A program made the position numbers and the translations under genes. Shown piece after piece: positions 38,453-52,612 of a stretch of 64,000 nucleotides of DNA. The notes under the pieces are model-generated. The model was not told the DNA's origin. It worked only from the letters and a program-made list of their open reading frames with translations, and did not search any database. This DNA is from Atrichornis clamosus (lineage: Eukaryota; Chordata; Aves; Passeriformes; Menuridae): positions 124,001-188,000 of the forward strand of contig WBMZ01010285.1 in NCBI GenBank assembly GCA_013400975.1. Reading direction: 5' to 3'. Positions within the stretch are counted from its first letter, which is position 1. Every line of letters starts with the position of its first letter.

Positions 38453-41400
38453 TATAAATAACTGGTAACACAAACGAGCATGCCACATTTCCTTCCATGA
38501 ATCTTGTTCAGTGAAACAATTAATTAGGGTCCTCTATTTTCTATCTCTGCAAACAAACTAAGGAGCCATACATTTTACCATAGCTGTGCTGACAGAATGC
38601 AGTCAAACCCCAGTGGAAACCTTTACTAAGATGTCCATGACAAGCTACTGGATTTGGATGAGATAATTATTGGGAGAAATTGTACAAGCTGTGTTACGCA
38701 CAGCAAATAAGAAGATTGCAATGTTTATTTTTGGAATTTAGTAAAACTGGAATTACCAGAATCTGTCAAGAGAAATAACTAATCATGCTGCTCTGTGAAC
38801 CTGACCAGCCAAAGAAAAACCAGAGGTCTGAATTTTATTTGCCAAACTAACAAAAAGGTAGTAAGAGCAGAAGCCAGTCTCAATATTTTTCCAGAAGAAC
38901 AAAGGGACAATATCTGAATTTGCAGAAGGCTGGTAAAAGCAAAAATTACACTGAGCAGATTGAAAAAAAGATGACAAGTTTTTGACTGGTATTTCTGTGA
39001 CTTGTATGAGAAATGAGCAGTTGTCAGAAACCATGGGAATTCTGCATATCTCAAGACTTTGAGTATCCAACATCCAGCTACAATCCAAGGGACATCTGGC
39101 AACCCTGCACACCACTGGAAAAGCTGTGGTTGTGAGCCACAGCTGCAGACCCTGACCACTCTGACAAGCAGCAGTAGGATAGGGAAGTTACTCACTTAAC
39201 TCTGCTGTGCCATGACGGATGTGTGAGCAAGGAGGGAACACCTTAGGAGATCACAACATGGCCTCTGCTGATCTGCTGTTAGACCATCATCAGTGTGGAG
39301 AGGAGCATAAGAGGAGACACATTTCTCTCCGTCTCCACTCCCACAGAAACCCGGTGCTGCTTCAACAAAATGTTTCTTCTGGCTCCCTTTCACCTCATCC
39401 TGAGAACCCACTACATAGACACACGCACTGTATGTTGTTTACAAGTTCTCCATTCCCCAAGTTCCTGGCTTTTCAGCAGCCAACGCAAGCTGCCCAGGTT
39501 CTTTATTTAGGATTTTTAGGTGTAAGAGGAGCACGTGGTTATTTGCCATCTCCATGCATTTCTCTTGCACAATAAAAGCAAATGGGCAGTGTTCCTCTCT
39601 TGCAGCGCATTATAATTATGTCAAACAACCCCAACTTCCCTGGGAGATCCAGCAGCAGCCTTCCACTCTCCACTGAGAGCATCTTCTGGGCAAGGGCATC
39701 GCATCCACCAAAGAAAGGGTGCACAGATTATACCAGCCTCTCCTGCTGCATTGATTACAGCAGCCAAAACTCCTATTATACACAACGAAGATACAGATAC
39801 ACATACCTACTTTGCTCATAAAAAGCAGACTTGCATGGATCTAGCCAAGCTGCACCTCGTCTCTGAAGGGAAAAACAGCTGTTTTGGAAAGAAAATGCAG
39901 AAGACAATATCTCTCACGTGAAAATCTCGAGCATCTTATGGACACGAATGCCACAGTCCTCCCACAGTAATGGGGGCCATGGATGTAAATATATATGGGA
40001 ATCTGAAAATTCAGAGATCAATAGAAGGAGTTACCCAACATTATTCCAATTTCTGTCAAAACACTTGCAATGAAAGAAGAAGCACAGCACAATGTTCATT
40101 TTGACAAATTCAGAACGCAGAAGAGAACAGTGCTAACTGTAATGAAAAACGAGCTGATGCTAAAGAGACACTCAACAGGTGAGGAAGCTACCGGAGAATA
40201 AAACTACTGTCTTGGAGGATAAAACTACTACCTGCACAGCACCTAGGTTTACTACACACGCCTCTGGGAAGCGAGCATGCCCAGCCACTCTCAAGAAGGA
40301 CATAGCATCCTGTGCACTGGCCATGACCAAAAAAAATCCTCTTCTGCTAAAGAGTAAAACATGAATTATACAATTGAATCAGCATAAACTGACACCACAT
40401 TATTTTAAAAAGCACTGATAAGAATGTCCTAACTTTCTGGAAGGCTGTATCAATCAGTGCAATTAAAATCCATCTGCTGTGAGCAGCAGCTGTTCAGGAG
40501 GGCAAGAAAAATAAAAGTCCACCAGTGTTTTAGGCACAACCCTATAGAAAGCTAGTTCTAGTTTCCTGTGAATCAAGCCATGCCACAAAACTTCGTTTGG
40601 TTTACTGACAGTGTCTCAGGAGCCAACATTATCTGTGTGCTGCTTCAAGAAATGCAAATGAAACATAATCCAGACTAGCAACACCAATTTGAAGAAAATG
40701 TTGACAGCATTGAGCACATCAGCTGCAGGGCGTTCCCAGAGCTACTTGGAGCAGCACAGGAGACATGGGCAGTCTTCAGTGTACCTGCAATCTGTGCAAT
40801 GCAGTTATGTGTGTATGGCCCTTCTAGCCTAAACAAGGTGTGCAACTATTTCTGACTGCACAGACCCATTTTACTTACAGTACCACAGAAAACTTAAAAA
40901 TATGTAGAAGGGACCCTTGTTGCAACAAATACCTGAAACTTCTCCTGCAGAATCACACCAGATTTTAGACGACTGAAAAATCTTGGGATTTCCTGATGCA
41001 TACTCTATCACTTTTGATTTTCACAAGCTACACGAAGCAATAAGAGTTTTACTCCTGTTTGCCTCCATTAAGACCAGGTCTCTCTGACTAGTGTCTAACA
41101 AAACTGGTATGTTTAACTTGCATCTTCATCATTATATTATGGTTGAGCTCTGAAATGAATGGAACAATCCAAAGATCCAAACCATTGCTTCAGCATGGTC
41201 TCCAGATGCTCTCCTTTCCAGAGCATCCACTTGAATGCTATCCTCTGAATCACACTAGGTAACAACTAGATTAATATGCATCATAAGCCATATCCTAGCA
41301 AAACCTTTTCCTATGTCCATGGTGGTTTTGCCCATGGTAGACGAAGGAAAATTAATTCTGCCTTATTACTCAATAATCCAGACAACACTGAAGTGCTCCT

Positions 41401-42343
41401 TCTGCATTTAAATGTGTGTACTTTTCAGCCCCACAGTCAATGGGGCATAAGTAATTGCCATAGCAAATCTTAGCTACAACTAACAACACAATTTTACTCC
41501 AACATGGAAATGAGGAAAGGAACAAAATATTGGATTAGCATTTCTTGTATTTTTCTTGGACTTGGTACATTGGACTTCATATTTCTGGGCACGTTAACTG
41601 ATCCTTCTGGGCTTCCCATCCTGTCAGTAAAGTGCATACAATTTCTACCTGTGGATGAAAGAGCTATAAAATGCTTAGGGAACAGAGGTATTGCTGGTAA
41701 AACAGACATAAAATGCTAAAGCAGAGCTTTGATTAATTTGATTTTGTTCTCAAGAGAGTATGTCGCTCTGCAAATCCAAACCAACTCTATTAGCACTGTA
41801 AAATCATACCCAAGAAACACTTTTAACTAAGTAAGGTCAATGAATCTTTATTTCCAGGTAATACCAACAATATCTACTCTGCTTGAAGTCTGGCCTTCTT
41901 CAAAAAATCTATTGGAAAACCACTCAACAAACTCACAAAAATGTATATGAAAAGCACATCTGGGAAGCAGTATCCTGAGGTGATCAGTGAAATCTCATGT
42001 CCCAGAAAACCACAGTTCATTCTCTCCAGTCCCTCAATACTCAACATACAAAAAGCAGAGGTTATTTTTTCTTTTGCTTGAGGGACAGCTTTTTACATAA
42101 ACAAACTGCATAAAGGCACGGCAAGCAATGCTGTTGTCAGTTAAATCTGTGAAATTCCCTAAGTCGAGAAGTTCTTGCTTAGCACAAATATAAAGAATTT
42201 CGACTCGCTCACTTCAGCTGTAATTTGAGAAGCATTTCTAATCCCAACTGGCAAAACCAAACAACTCACTAAGAACACCATGTTTGTGGTGCCCTATCTA
42301 TTTTCTACCAATGTTTTCTAATAACAGATACTTTTCAACATAC
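38453..42343. other. AT-rich non-coding DNA
   Basis: No recognised gene or repeat family. A short imperfect direct repeat around ATAAAACTACT lies near 40,198-40,230. Open frames present here (for example 38,779-39,195 minus) show no domain. Confidence 0.45.
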
Positions 42344-42422
42344 CTTTGTTGAATTTTAAAACCTTTCTTGCTATGCTCATGTACAGTGTCTGGATGTAAC
42401 TGAGGCCTGTAACTGCATGGAA
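42344..42422 (-). CDS. Possible internal exon, unknown gene
   Basis: On the minus strand, 79 bp lie between an acceptor with an upstream pyrimidine stretch (ACACACTTCTTCAG) and a good donor (AAAG|GTATGT). One frame is open, starting at a whole codon and ending with one extra base. It reads FHAVTGLSYIQTLYMSIARK and then VLKFNK. The composition is plausible for a helical segment, but no family is recognised. It could belong with the candidate at 55,181-55,240 on the same strand, although that exon would need intermediates to match phase. A chance arrangement cannot be excluded. Confidence 0.2.
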
Positions 42423-45400
42423 CTGAAGAAGTGTGTTAGCAACGCAACACCGGCAGCACCTTCTTCTGTAACGGAGTGTGGGGTCCACCAAACAACTCAA
42501 AAATTGGTAATTTTATCAAGGAAAATTGGGCTGGTTTGTTTTTCTCAAGCAAATATCCCATTCAACTGTTCTCTTCTCATAATATCAATGCATTTAGGGA
42601 AATCTGACCTCTAGCTTTGTTCTGTGTTTTACAATATCCTCTCAAGTACAAACCCACAACATGTACTTTCAAATATCCATGAGATTAGGTGTGGTATTTC
42701 AAGCCTACCTATCAGTCTTCTTCCCCCCTCCGTAACCCTCTGCAAGAAAGACAGATTCCTATAGGAAGAACCTACACAGTCGTAATTTATAAATAATTAT
42801 GAACTGTAATTAAAGCTTCACAGCCACAAATGGAAACACTGCAATCTCGAATTAGAAGAAAATAATGATCTCTGCAAATGAACAATCATTATCTTCCTTG
42901 TTCAGCCATGGAGTTGCAGCTTTGTATTTCCCAGCTGTTAACCTATCATCAGTCTTACCATAAAAACAAAGAATACTTTTTTGCCTTTTTTTTTTTACTC
43001 CCCTTTAAAACAAGTGGAAAATGTAATGAGAGTCTGACTTTGTGCTTTTTAATAATTAGGCTTCCAATATCATGGAATGTGCTCTAACAGGAGCATCTGC
43101 TTGCTGCATTGCAGCCCTACAGCTAAGAAAGCGTTGGACATATTAATAAAATGCAATAAACAACCAAACATCTGGGTGGGAAAGATTCACAAAAAGGGAG
43201 AAGCTTGCTTTCCCCTCAAAATATCCAAGAGAGAGCAAAGCTCGTCCAAATAAAATGTCGTTTTTCTGTTGAGGAAGCAGCTGGAACCAATGATGCTGAT
43301 TATTCTTATGGCACTATATCGTGCTTTAAGAGACAAACCTATTTAGAGGAAACAGAGGGGAAAAAAGGAAAATCCCTCCTGTAATAATCTACGACACAGT
43401 TAAAAGCTCCTGATAGTGCAACCCATTCCCATGCCCAAGGAACAGGCAGATGGGTATACATAAGTTCTTTCTGCTAACGGCGCTGGCAGGAAAGGGCTTC
43501 GTATCAACACTTCAAATACTGAAAAGAGAAAACAGGACAAAAATAAAACAAGAAACACTAAGATCCCAGAAGAGTTAAATAGCTAGAATTTTGGATCAAC
43601 AATTTGAGCATCTTATATAACACAGTTCATCATATGGTACCCAGTCACTCATGCATCAAGAGCAGAAACTGGGTTAACTACAAAATTTCTCAGAAACAAA
43701 TTGAAACCTTGATTTTAAAACACTTCTAAATGTGCCAGATACTTCAGTACACTGTTCAAAGTTAATTACCATCAAACTAAATATCTGTGCTTCACATTCC
43801 TTTTAAATGCAAAATCTGTGTGGCTGTATGCTGATCCTTCAAATGGCACTCGCTTTCTGTAAGGCTATGCAGTATTTCTTCACACCACTGAGCTAAGGGA
43901 ACATGAAGGTCTCAAAAAACCTTTCTGAAAGGGGATGGTCATCCCAGAACGCACAGGTAAACTGGAATCTTCCACTCAGCAATGACGCACAGACTTGACT
44001 GCATCATCCCACATCTGGCCCAAAGGAATATACCCCATGCCCAAGAGACCACTGCCTGCCCTCCTACCTTCTGGGTCAGCAGACAAACGTTAAGGGCTAC
44101 TGCCACTAAAAGGGCAAGCCCAGAGGAACTGCATCAGGTCTGTTTTCCTATGGCAAATGCAATAATTACTTTTCCAAGTCCCATTTTTTGGAAGGAGTAA
44201 GTTGCTGTCCAGTACATGCACAAGCTAGTAAGAGTGATCCTGATCTCCCTAGACATTTTTCTGACTCTGCCTACCTCTTCTATCTTAAAACTCATTGTCT
44301 TGGGTTTGTTGGTGTTCTTTGTTCTTGAATAAGGTGCAAGAAAAAACAATCAAAACTGTGGGTAAAATCTGTTCCTCTACCATGATGACAGAAGTAAAAC
44401 CAAACAGACAAGCCCTGGCATGTTAATTCAATACACATTATGGATTTGTAATGGGCCATTTTCAATCATGTATATCTTCACAATTTTAAAAGCCAAAAGT
44501 TTTGCTACTGTTACATCATGTTATACATCAAAATATGTCGATACAAACCCCATTTTCTATCTGTTAAGACTTCAGGACATGACTGAAGCTCTACATTTAT
44601 TTTAGAGTTCAAAAATGGCTTTTTTATGAAAATCATACAGAACCCACAAGGGAAAAAAATTATCAAATATGCAATTGCAGAGAGAGCTATGTGGATTTTT
44701 AACAAATAACCAAATCAAATTTACATTGTAGCCAGAAGCAAATATCAAAAATGCCAGTTCAGAAGGGTATTTTTTTAGTAACACAATCACTTCAGGAAAC
44801 TATTAAAATAGCACAAACTTAAAAGCAGCATTGGCAAAAACTGAATGTAGTTAAATTCCAGTTTCCAACTAAATGCCTTTTTTTGCACACATATGCTTTG
44901 CCTTCCATACTCAGCTGCATAATACAAACCACCAAACTGCACTTTTAACAAATCTGAACTGACAATGCCAAATTTTAATTGAAACACACGAAAGAAGTTG
45001 GGCAATGCACAAGCATTTTATAGGGAAGTTAGCAGTGCTCACAGCTGGGATAAACCACCCCTACAAGTTAGAAAGGGATCTAGTTTCCTCCTTTTATTTT
45101 AATCCTTCCTTCAAAAAACCAGACAAATCTGCTAAATTTAAAAAGCAAATAACACTGCAAATGAACAGTCTGACAAGCAGTGACTTAAGGAAATAAAAGT
45201 TTTTTTCTCCCTCTCAATGAATGAAAATACATTCCTTCTTCCAATTCAGAGAAGTTTTCTTGCAGCAAAAGTATATGTCAGCAACATGCAACAACTTCTC
45301 ATCACTGTGTTATGCAAAATGTCTCTGAAAATTGTCAGTGTATTTGTGTACACACTTGTGTGTAAATGTCTTTGTGCAAAAGCCCTGGATGCAAACCATG

Positions 45401-46344
45401 CCTGCAGTAAATGCTCTTTTAGAGTGTTTCATGGCATCAATGCACACATTTTTCTGTTTAAAGAGAAAACTAATTTACACTAAAAGAAAAAATCACCTCA
45501 CAACAATATGAAGCAGTCCTCCTCCAGGTGGCTTTGCTGCAATTAATAAATCAATTTTACCATGAAAGTGAATGGATTTGAGGCAAAGGAGACCTACAAA
45601 AATATCAGGAAATAAAGGCACAGCATTCAAATTAAAATGTTAGCAATACCTCAAAACTAACTTTAAAAATTCAGACTTTTCTCTGTTATTCCAGTTAGCT
45701 AGATGAAAAATTCCCTACTTCACTGTTACACCTGCTCTTTAGGAAAGCATACACATGGAAGTTAAGGCTGGGTGGCTGGGTTGGGACAGCACAAGGTAGT
45801 CATCAGCCACTGTCAAAAACCATTTGCTCATAATTGGTTTTGGGAAAGCAAAAAGATCATCTGAGATGGAGGAGGATAAATCTGTCTCTATTTCCAGCTG
45901 GTTCTTGACTCCTTGGATGAGCTCATCAGTAAAACAATCACTACTTGTAACAGTCATGTGGTCCACAGAGAACTACATTAAGATTACAGATGTCACTAAA
46001 AAGTCACGGCCCTAAACTATTTTCCAAATGTATTATGCAAATGTGAGTAAATACATTTATTTCTGCAACCAGCTAAATCATAGCAGAAGTGAACTTCCAG
46101 TTTTGTTTCCTTACTGAAGTTTTTAACTTCAAAACTTACTTACAATCTTACAGTATAACACAGCTGCAAAGAAAGCACCCCTATAATGACAGTGAAACTG
46201 TAAAATGTAACTGCTGCACCTATTCCCCTTGGGAATGCTGAAGATGCTGGGCAAATGCCCTCTGCTCACATCATTAAAACAAACAAAGCCATTGTCATGA
46301 AATCATTCACTGTGCAGAAACTTTATAAGCTCTTCTATTATCTT
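42423..46344. other. AT-rich non-coding DNA
   Basis: No gene or repeat is recognised. A 10-bp palindrome, TGTGTACACA, lies near 45,350 within a TG-rich stretch. Open frames are short and undistinguished. Confidence 0.5.
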
Positions 46345-46440
46345 TTATAGCTTAATTTGAGCACTGAGGATCTCTGGAGTGCTTTGCAGCACATTAATAA
46401 AGACACTTGCTTTATAAAGTTTATCATTATTACTGTACTG
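46345..46440 (+). mobile_element. MIR-like amniote SINE relict
   Basis: The order GAGGATCTCTGGAGTGCTTTG, CAGCACATTAATAAAG, then TTTATCATTATTACTG parallels an amniote MIR-type element whose consensus runs GAGGATCTCAAAGCGCTTTA, CAAACATTAATTAA and then TATTATTATCC. It is short and strongly diverged and has no coding content. The call rests on remembered consensus only. Confidence 0.4.
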
Positions 46441-49400
46441 CCTGTGTCAGCTCATTGCAGTCAAGTTTGAGGTTTTTATTTTAAAGAATTTTCCTTAGAC
46501 CAAGACTTGAATTTTTCATTGAATGATAAAGGTGGTGGTAGTTCTTGAGGTCTCTTTCACAAGACTGCTGATATTTCATTTTCCATGGCACTTTAAGAGA
46601 CCATTATTAATAAAACTCTGAAACTATCTTCTCTGATGTCGTGAGGCACCAGAGCTTGACTGTGCTACTATTTCCCTCACTAAAATCAGGGGCTACTAGA
46701 AACTAAGAAAACAATACTGGAAGTAGCAGCCAGCAAACAAGGGAACTCTTCAGCTTTTAAACTAACTCCAGTGTTTCATACAGTACTCTGGCTACTTAAA
46801 CACTTCAGAGTTTACATCAATCTTTTTCCCACAAGTAAAGCTGAACCTGGTCTGGATTCAGTCCTTTGAGGGGTTTGAAGACAGACATGGAGGAACACAC
46901 CCAGGCAGCAGAGGCCAGGCTGATACCAGCAGCTTTCCCCAGCACCGTAACAATCCCTTAGGGCATGGTCCTTTCCCTCTTCTCTAACAAAACCTCTGTG
47001 CTAGGGAGCGCACTAACACAGAGGTGACAGTGTAAAGGTCCATAACTGGGATGGCCTGGGTGAGCCCCTGCGGCCTTACCTCACCTGGAGTCAACATCTG
47101 TGTCAGCTTTCCCGAGGCTGGTGGAGATAGCTGTACCAGCGAGCCCTTCCTGGGCCCCAGTACCCAGGTGGGGAAGACAGGTGAGACCCAGTGTTGGGTC
47201 ACCTAGCTCCCACCAGGAAGGATCCATGGGGGTTTCATCAGTGGGGACCTGGAGCCCGCCCCAGGGATGTCCACCTAGGTGCGGATCACAACCTGTACCA
47301 CAGCGTGAGGCACTTGGTCAAACCCTCACATGCTGACTACAGCACTTCAGAAGCAACACCACAATGCTTTTGCCAGCATTTTCATAATGGTTGATGCTGT
47401 GCATGGCTGGTGTATTCCTGTAGGTTGCCCAACTGTCAGATCTCAGCCTAAATTTGCAAACAAACTATTTCAAGCAAATCAAGAACACGAGGTGTTTTTC
47501 AAATCATGCTTCACTTTGTTAACAAATACTGGCTGGCAACACTCTTCCATGGTTTTTTTTTCCCTTAATGTATATAAATTGTGCTGCATCCCAACACATT
47601 AACCATGTTGAGTTTCTCCCAAAAGGGGTACAAGAAGGGATAGGAAGCATGTGCAGGTTTGCTGGACCATCAAAGGCATATAACATATTTTAATTTTCTT
47701 AAACAGTGAAAAGCATTATTTAAACTTCCATTGCTTCATAGAACTTCTCTGAACATAATTTATTTACTCAATTAGTTCTACAATCCAACTCCCAAAGCAA
47801 ATAAACGATTGCTTAAGTATGGTTATGTGTAATTAATATTCTCCATCTAGTTGGCAGGCTATTAACTCATTTTTAACTACAAATTGTCACTAAATCATTT
47901 TAGAGATAGGTAAATGCAAAGAAATTTTTCTTCTATTTCTACCCAGATCCCTGTATACTCAAAAGAATGCAGTAAATTGATTCAAAAAAAATTAAGAAAT
48001 CACTCTTTAAATTCCCTAAAATGTCACTAAAATAATACACACGCAATCAAGAAATATAAACAAAGGCTAAAAAGGAGACCTTTTTCTAGTTTGAGTCTGG
48101 TAAGGCTTGCAAAATTTCTCCATGAGCTCTGATACCCTCAAATTGTGGAGTCACAACAGTCTCATGCTGAAAAAGGTGTGATGAAAGATTTCTTTTTCTG
48201 ATCAAATTCTTGAAGACACAGTACGGAGAGTATTATTAAGATGTTCAAATCATGTTCCTAAAAATTATCATGTTGTCCCCAGTCTCCCTGGGAATATGCA
48301 CTAAGCTAATCAAACTGACAGGTGCTGCAGCAGAATTCAAGACAACCCAAGTCCTGCTGCTCCTGGAGTCCAGCAGTCCAGAAGCTCAGACCTCTTCATA
48401 TTGACTGTCTTTGCAGTACTCCCCAGCACAGCATTTATTTTACACAAATTATGTTTTTCTCACAGTCCAAGACAAAAATGTCTTCAGAAATGAAATATGA
48501 ATGTCTGATACTGCTTTTCCTCCTTGGCCTCAGAATACAGCCTCAATCTTAGTTAACAACTCTGTTCAAACCCTGCTCTGACAGGAGAACCATGCACCCC
48601 TCAGGGGCTTTTAACAGAGTTCTTTATTGCATCAGTTAGATGTGGATACACTTAGGTGAAACAAGGAATGCTTTACTAGTATTTACTGGTAGTACTTGAA
48701 AGTTAAGAAGCAAAAACCAAATTTCTGCCAAATTTCTAAGAAAGCAAGGACCATAAGCTTCTCAAGAAAAGTTTGCCAGAGCATTTTCTTTTCACAAATG
48801 CAAAACATGCTTTATATTAATCCCATTATTGTAAGACGTGGAGCCATTTTGACTCAAATAAAACACACTGGAATGTAAGCAGCCAGCATGGAAAACTTCA
48901 GTCCAAAAGTTAAAGACATGTCAAGTGATATGCAGCTGAAAACAATCATACAATAACAAATATTTTTTAAAGAGCAGTAGTTAGATTACATACAGTTGTT
49001 TTACAGTATGTGCAGTGTATGTTCACACACATTGCCTTCTCACTTTTGGAAGCCTGAAAATTAGCAAATCTTCCATGGACAACTTCTACAAGAAATATTT
49101 TCCCTAATAGCTAAAACTTTCATTATTAATACAGTAAAAGGAATGCCAAGAATATGAGTGTAAATCCTTAGACAGTAAGATAGGTAGCTACCAAGACATT
49201 ATTCTTATATGAACACACACAAACCATCCAAACACACAGCAAGAGTTCATGAGCTGTTTACAATTAAATCTGATGCATTTCCTTGTACGTGTAAAATATG
49301 TATGTGAAAGATTTGAAATCTCTGAGTTTAAAAGCCTATTCCTGTCTAGTTGGGACATTCAAGGAGATCTTCAAATCTCAGAGGAGGAGGCTTCCCCAAA

Positions 49401-51141
49401 GATGTTTCCCAGAAGAAAAAAACATACAAGGAACAACACTAACATATTGTAACACTAATGTAATCTATTACAAGGCTATGCAAAAGAATTTTAAAAACTA
49501 ATTTAATGTGGCAAGAGGGTAGTTCGTTGCTCCCAACGGATGAGGATGTAAAACAATCTCCAGAGCACTTGCAGGAGTCATCACCAAGACCACCATGGTT
49601 ACCAACCACCTTGCAGGCACTGCATCTTCCACTCTCCCAGAACAGGAGCAGGAGACAATGCAGGCTGGCCAGTTTCTGCCTGCCTGTAGGGTGAAGGCAG
49701 ATGCAGATGCTGTCACAATGCCGTGGTGTCAGCATGACAACAGAATTACTGCAGAGTCCACTAACCAAAGACAACAAATTTTAAAATTTCAACATGTGAA
49801 TTTCTTCTGTTAGAAAAAGTGGGGGAAACAGGATGCTCCACAAAAGGATCCTCCACAGCTTGTCAAAAGAAAGGGCAAATACTTTTTTGTCTTCTTAAAC
49901 TGCCTGCTCACGAGGTTGGACATAAGAGAGCACTGTTAGCCCAGACAGAGCTTCACCTGGGGAACAGGTGAAAAAACAACCAAAGTCAGTCAGCAGCAGT
50001 GACTCCGCCTCATACTGCACTGCCCATTCCAGCCAGACCGGGAGAAGGGAGCGTGGGTAGGTCACAGTCTGGAGAAAAACCTCTTTCTTAAACCTCTCAT
50101 GATCTGCCAGAAACAGGAGATAGGAGGACGCTGAAATGAAGAAGTTGCCTTGCTAGCCTTCTTTGCTCCTAACGTAAGATCAAAAATAAATTTTAGCATA
50201 CAGAAAAGAAAATCACTATTTTATTAGGCATATTTTTAACAAACTGATTGATCAGGCTTTTAGAGTTCATAGTTAAGCAAATCTTAGCAAATGTGAGGGA
50301 TAAAAACCAAAGAATCTCAAAAAAATCCATTTATCAGGAAAGTCAAAAACAAATGTAGCAGACTCTACTAAACCCAGTTGCTAACTACCTAATGCTACCA
50401 CCTAAATTAGACTTGTTAATCAAGCCCTTGTTGTTTTAAACTAGAGATCTGACTAACAACTTTCAGGTTAGTATTTAAGCTCATGACATTAAGCCAAACG
50501 CAGTTAACAGAGCAAGTTCCTTCATGTTAAGGAGGATGAAAATATTTCTCTTACAGAAGGTACAGCCTCTAGCTATCTCCAAATTATAGCAAAACTACAA
50601 AAAACAACTTAAAATAAAACATATTAGTGAGTATATTACTAAAGATCCAGTAGAGACCATCTGAAATCGCCTAGAGGAAAAATGCTTACCTAAAAATACT
50701 TGCTGAGGTGAAACAAGCCATCTTTGCTCCAAATGTAAAACCACCTCCTGACAGCACTCCAGGAGGAGTAGAAGAGTTAAGAAATACAATTCAGCTTTGA
50801 AGGGTATGATCTCTCAGGGTTTGTGGAAAGCTGTTTTAGATAAATTATGAAAGAAATGAGTAGCAGAGATGAAGGTAAGGCAAGAACGGAGAGAAAGAAC
50901 GAAGCCAAAATGGTTTGTAACAGACAACTGCTAAAATACTACCAAGGAAAATGCCTTTTATCAAAAACTATAGGACAATCCCCAGTAAGAGCTATTTCCC
51001 CAAGCAGTGATGAGCAGCAGAAGTGATCGTAACGAGCACTGCTTTCTAACCTTGTTAGCTGATCAAGCTGCTGCATTTTCCTCTCTGCTGAGACAGACTC
51101 TGTTCCCTCCGTGTAGTAGAGAGAAAAGAAGTTTGGCTATT
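46441..51141. other. Non-coding DNA
   Basis: Mostly AT-rich. A GC-rich patch at about 46,860-47,330 keeps frames open on both strands without domains and may be an unrecognised repeat. A minus-strand segment near 50,690-50,748 has a fair acceptor and a TTAG|GTAAGC donor, but its peptide of about 19 residues is not recognised. Confidence 0.45.
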
Positions 51142-51166
51142 CAAAAAAACAAACAAACAAACAAAT
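51142..51166 (+). repeat. CAAA microsatellite
   Basis: An A-rich start runs into about four to five CAAA units. It is a short simple repeat with no sign that it is the tail of a retroelement. Confidence 0.85.
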
Positions 51167-52508
51167 CCTACAAAAAACAACCAAACTTTTATTAAAATAT
51201 GAAAGAACCAGCAGAGAAAGCTTCAGTCTCTCTTGTTTCTCCTTATGGGATGATAAATGTTTTTAGGCTTTCACCGAGAAACAGAGGGAAAATATGTGAG
51301 GACTTTCTCTCCCTGACCTCACAGCAGCAATGCACTCAGCAGTGGGGACAACAAGTCAGTGTCTCCTCACACCCCCAGCTCCAGCAGTTTGTGCCCTTCA
51401 CTCCTCTTCGTGGGCTCACACACGTCTCTCTGCCGGTTTGGTCCAGATACCACGGGGACCACTTTTGGGACAGCAGCTCCTTTTCCCTTTCCAAGTATGT
51501 GTTACAACTGTACTAGTAACTCAATCCCAGCAGGACACAGCACTCCCCACTGCTCTGTCCTCCTTAAGAGCGATAAGGATTAATGATTTTCAGGCCCAAA
51601 GCACGTCTCTCTCAGGTAGTGGTGACTGTGAAGGTGAAGGTCCGACAGGCAGTCTACTCCTCCCTGCCTCTCCAGGGCAAACTGGTGGCAGGGCTTGTTG
51701 TTAGTCCCAGGAAGTGCTTAAGTCCAGAGGTGTAAGGGATTTTTCCTTTCAGTGCTGCAGTCTTAGAGGTGGGCTGGCTTACACTGCTCCATAACCCCTT
51801 CATACAAAGTATGAGAGCTGATAGCTCTGCCTTCATCAGAAAAAGAAAGCAATGGAGGTAGCACCTCTACTTTGGTTTTAAAAGTCTTCTTATGACTCAT
51901 TACATAGCACAAATTAAAACCAAAAATCTATGTTGCCAAGACACTTTAAAACGAAACATCAAAAAAGCCTTTGTTTTACAAAATATGGCTTCTTGGACTG
52001 AGATAATATGAAGAGCTCATCTATTAAGGATTAACACTTGATACTTTGTGCAAAAAGACTGATTATATCCTGTCAAAGGAAATGTAAATGAACATAGAAA
52101 AGTTGTCAAACTGGGGGGGTGTGTTTATTAGTGCATTATCAAAAAAACAATTGATAATTGAACAGAGTGAGCATTAATTTCTACAAACAAACTCACTCTG
52201 ATTTGATTTAGTAATATTGTCTGAAGAGAGATGTGACTTAGTTTGAAGAAGAGTAAATAAATTTTATTTTAATAAGGATACTAAGTTTATGAGACAGACA
52301 TACTCTATACTTTCAAAATACGAATAGGGGTTTGGTTTCTGCTTTAACCTTGCACTGGATTTCAAGTGTTGCATGTGTCGGTGAAATTCTGCCCTCACCT
52401 CATTCAATGGGAATTTTACTAATAACTTCATTCTGAGCAGAATTTTACCTATGGGAGTCACATTCATTTCATAATTTTATACATAAACCCAAGAGCATTA
52501 TGCCTTAT
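51167..52508. other. Non-coding DNA
   Basis: The part at 51,200-51,720 is GC-richer and has overlapping open plus-strand frames (up to 124 codons at 51,330-51,704) without domains. A G7 run lies at 52,113-52,119. No gene is supported. Confidence 0.45.
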
Positions 52509-52612
52509 CACAGAATCACAGAATATCCTGAGTTGGAAGGGACCCATAAGGATCATCGAGTCCAACTGCTGGCACGGCACACAACACCCCGAGAGTCAAA
52601 CCATGTGCTCAT
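52509..52612 (-). mobile_element. CR1 LINE 3' tail
   Basis: The plus strand begins with two 8-bp CACAGAAT-type terminal units. It continues with ATATCCTGAGTTGGAAGGGA, CCCATAAGGATCATCGAG and TCCAACTGCTGGCACGGCAC, a close match to the avian CR1 3' untranslated tail in reverse complement. Similarity fades by about 52,612, so only around 100 bp of the element was inserted, a typical 5' truncation. The low divergence makes it one of the younger copies here. Confidence 0.92.

Noticed and set aside
40922..41010. Short minus-strand frame with acceptor and CAG|GTATTT donor
   Set aside because: Two frames are open and equally protein-like, so the signal does not discriminate coding from non-coding.
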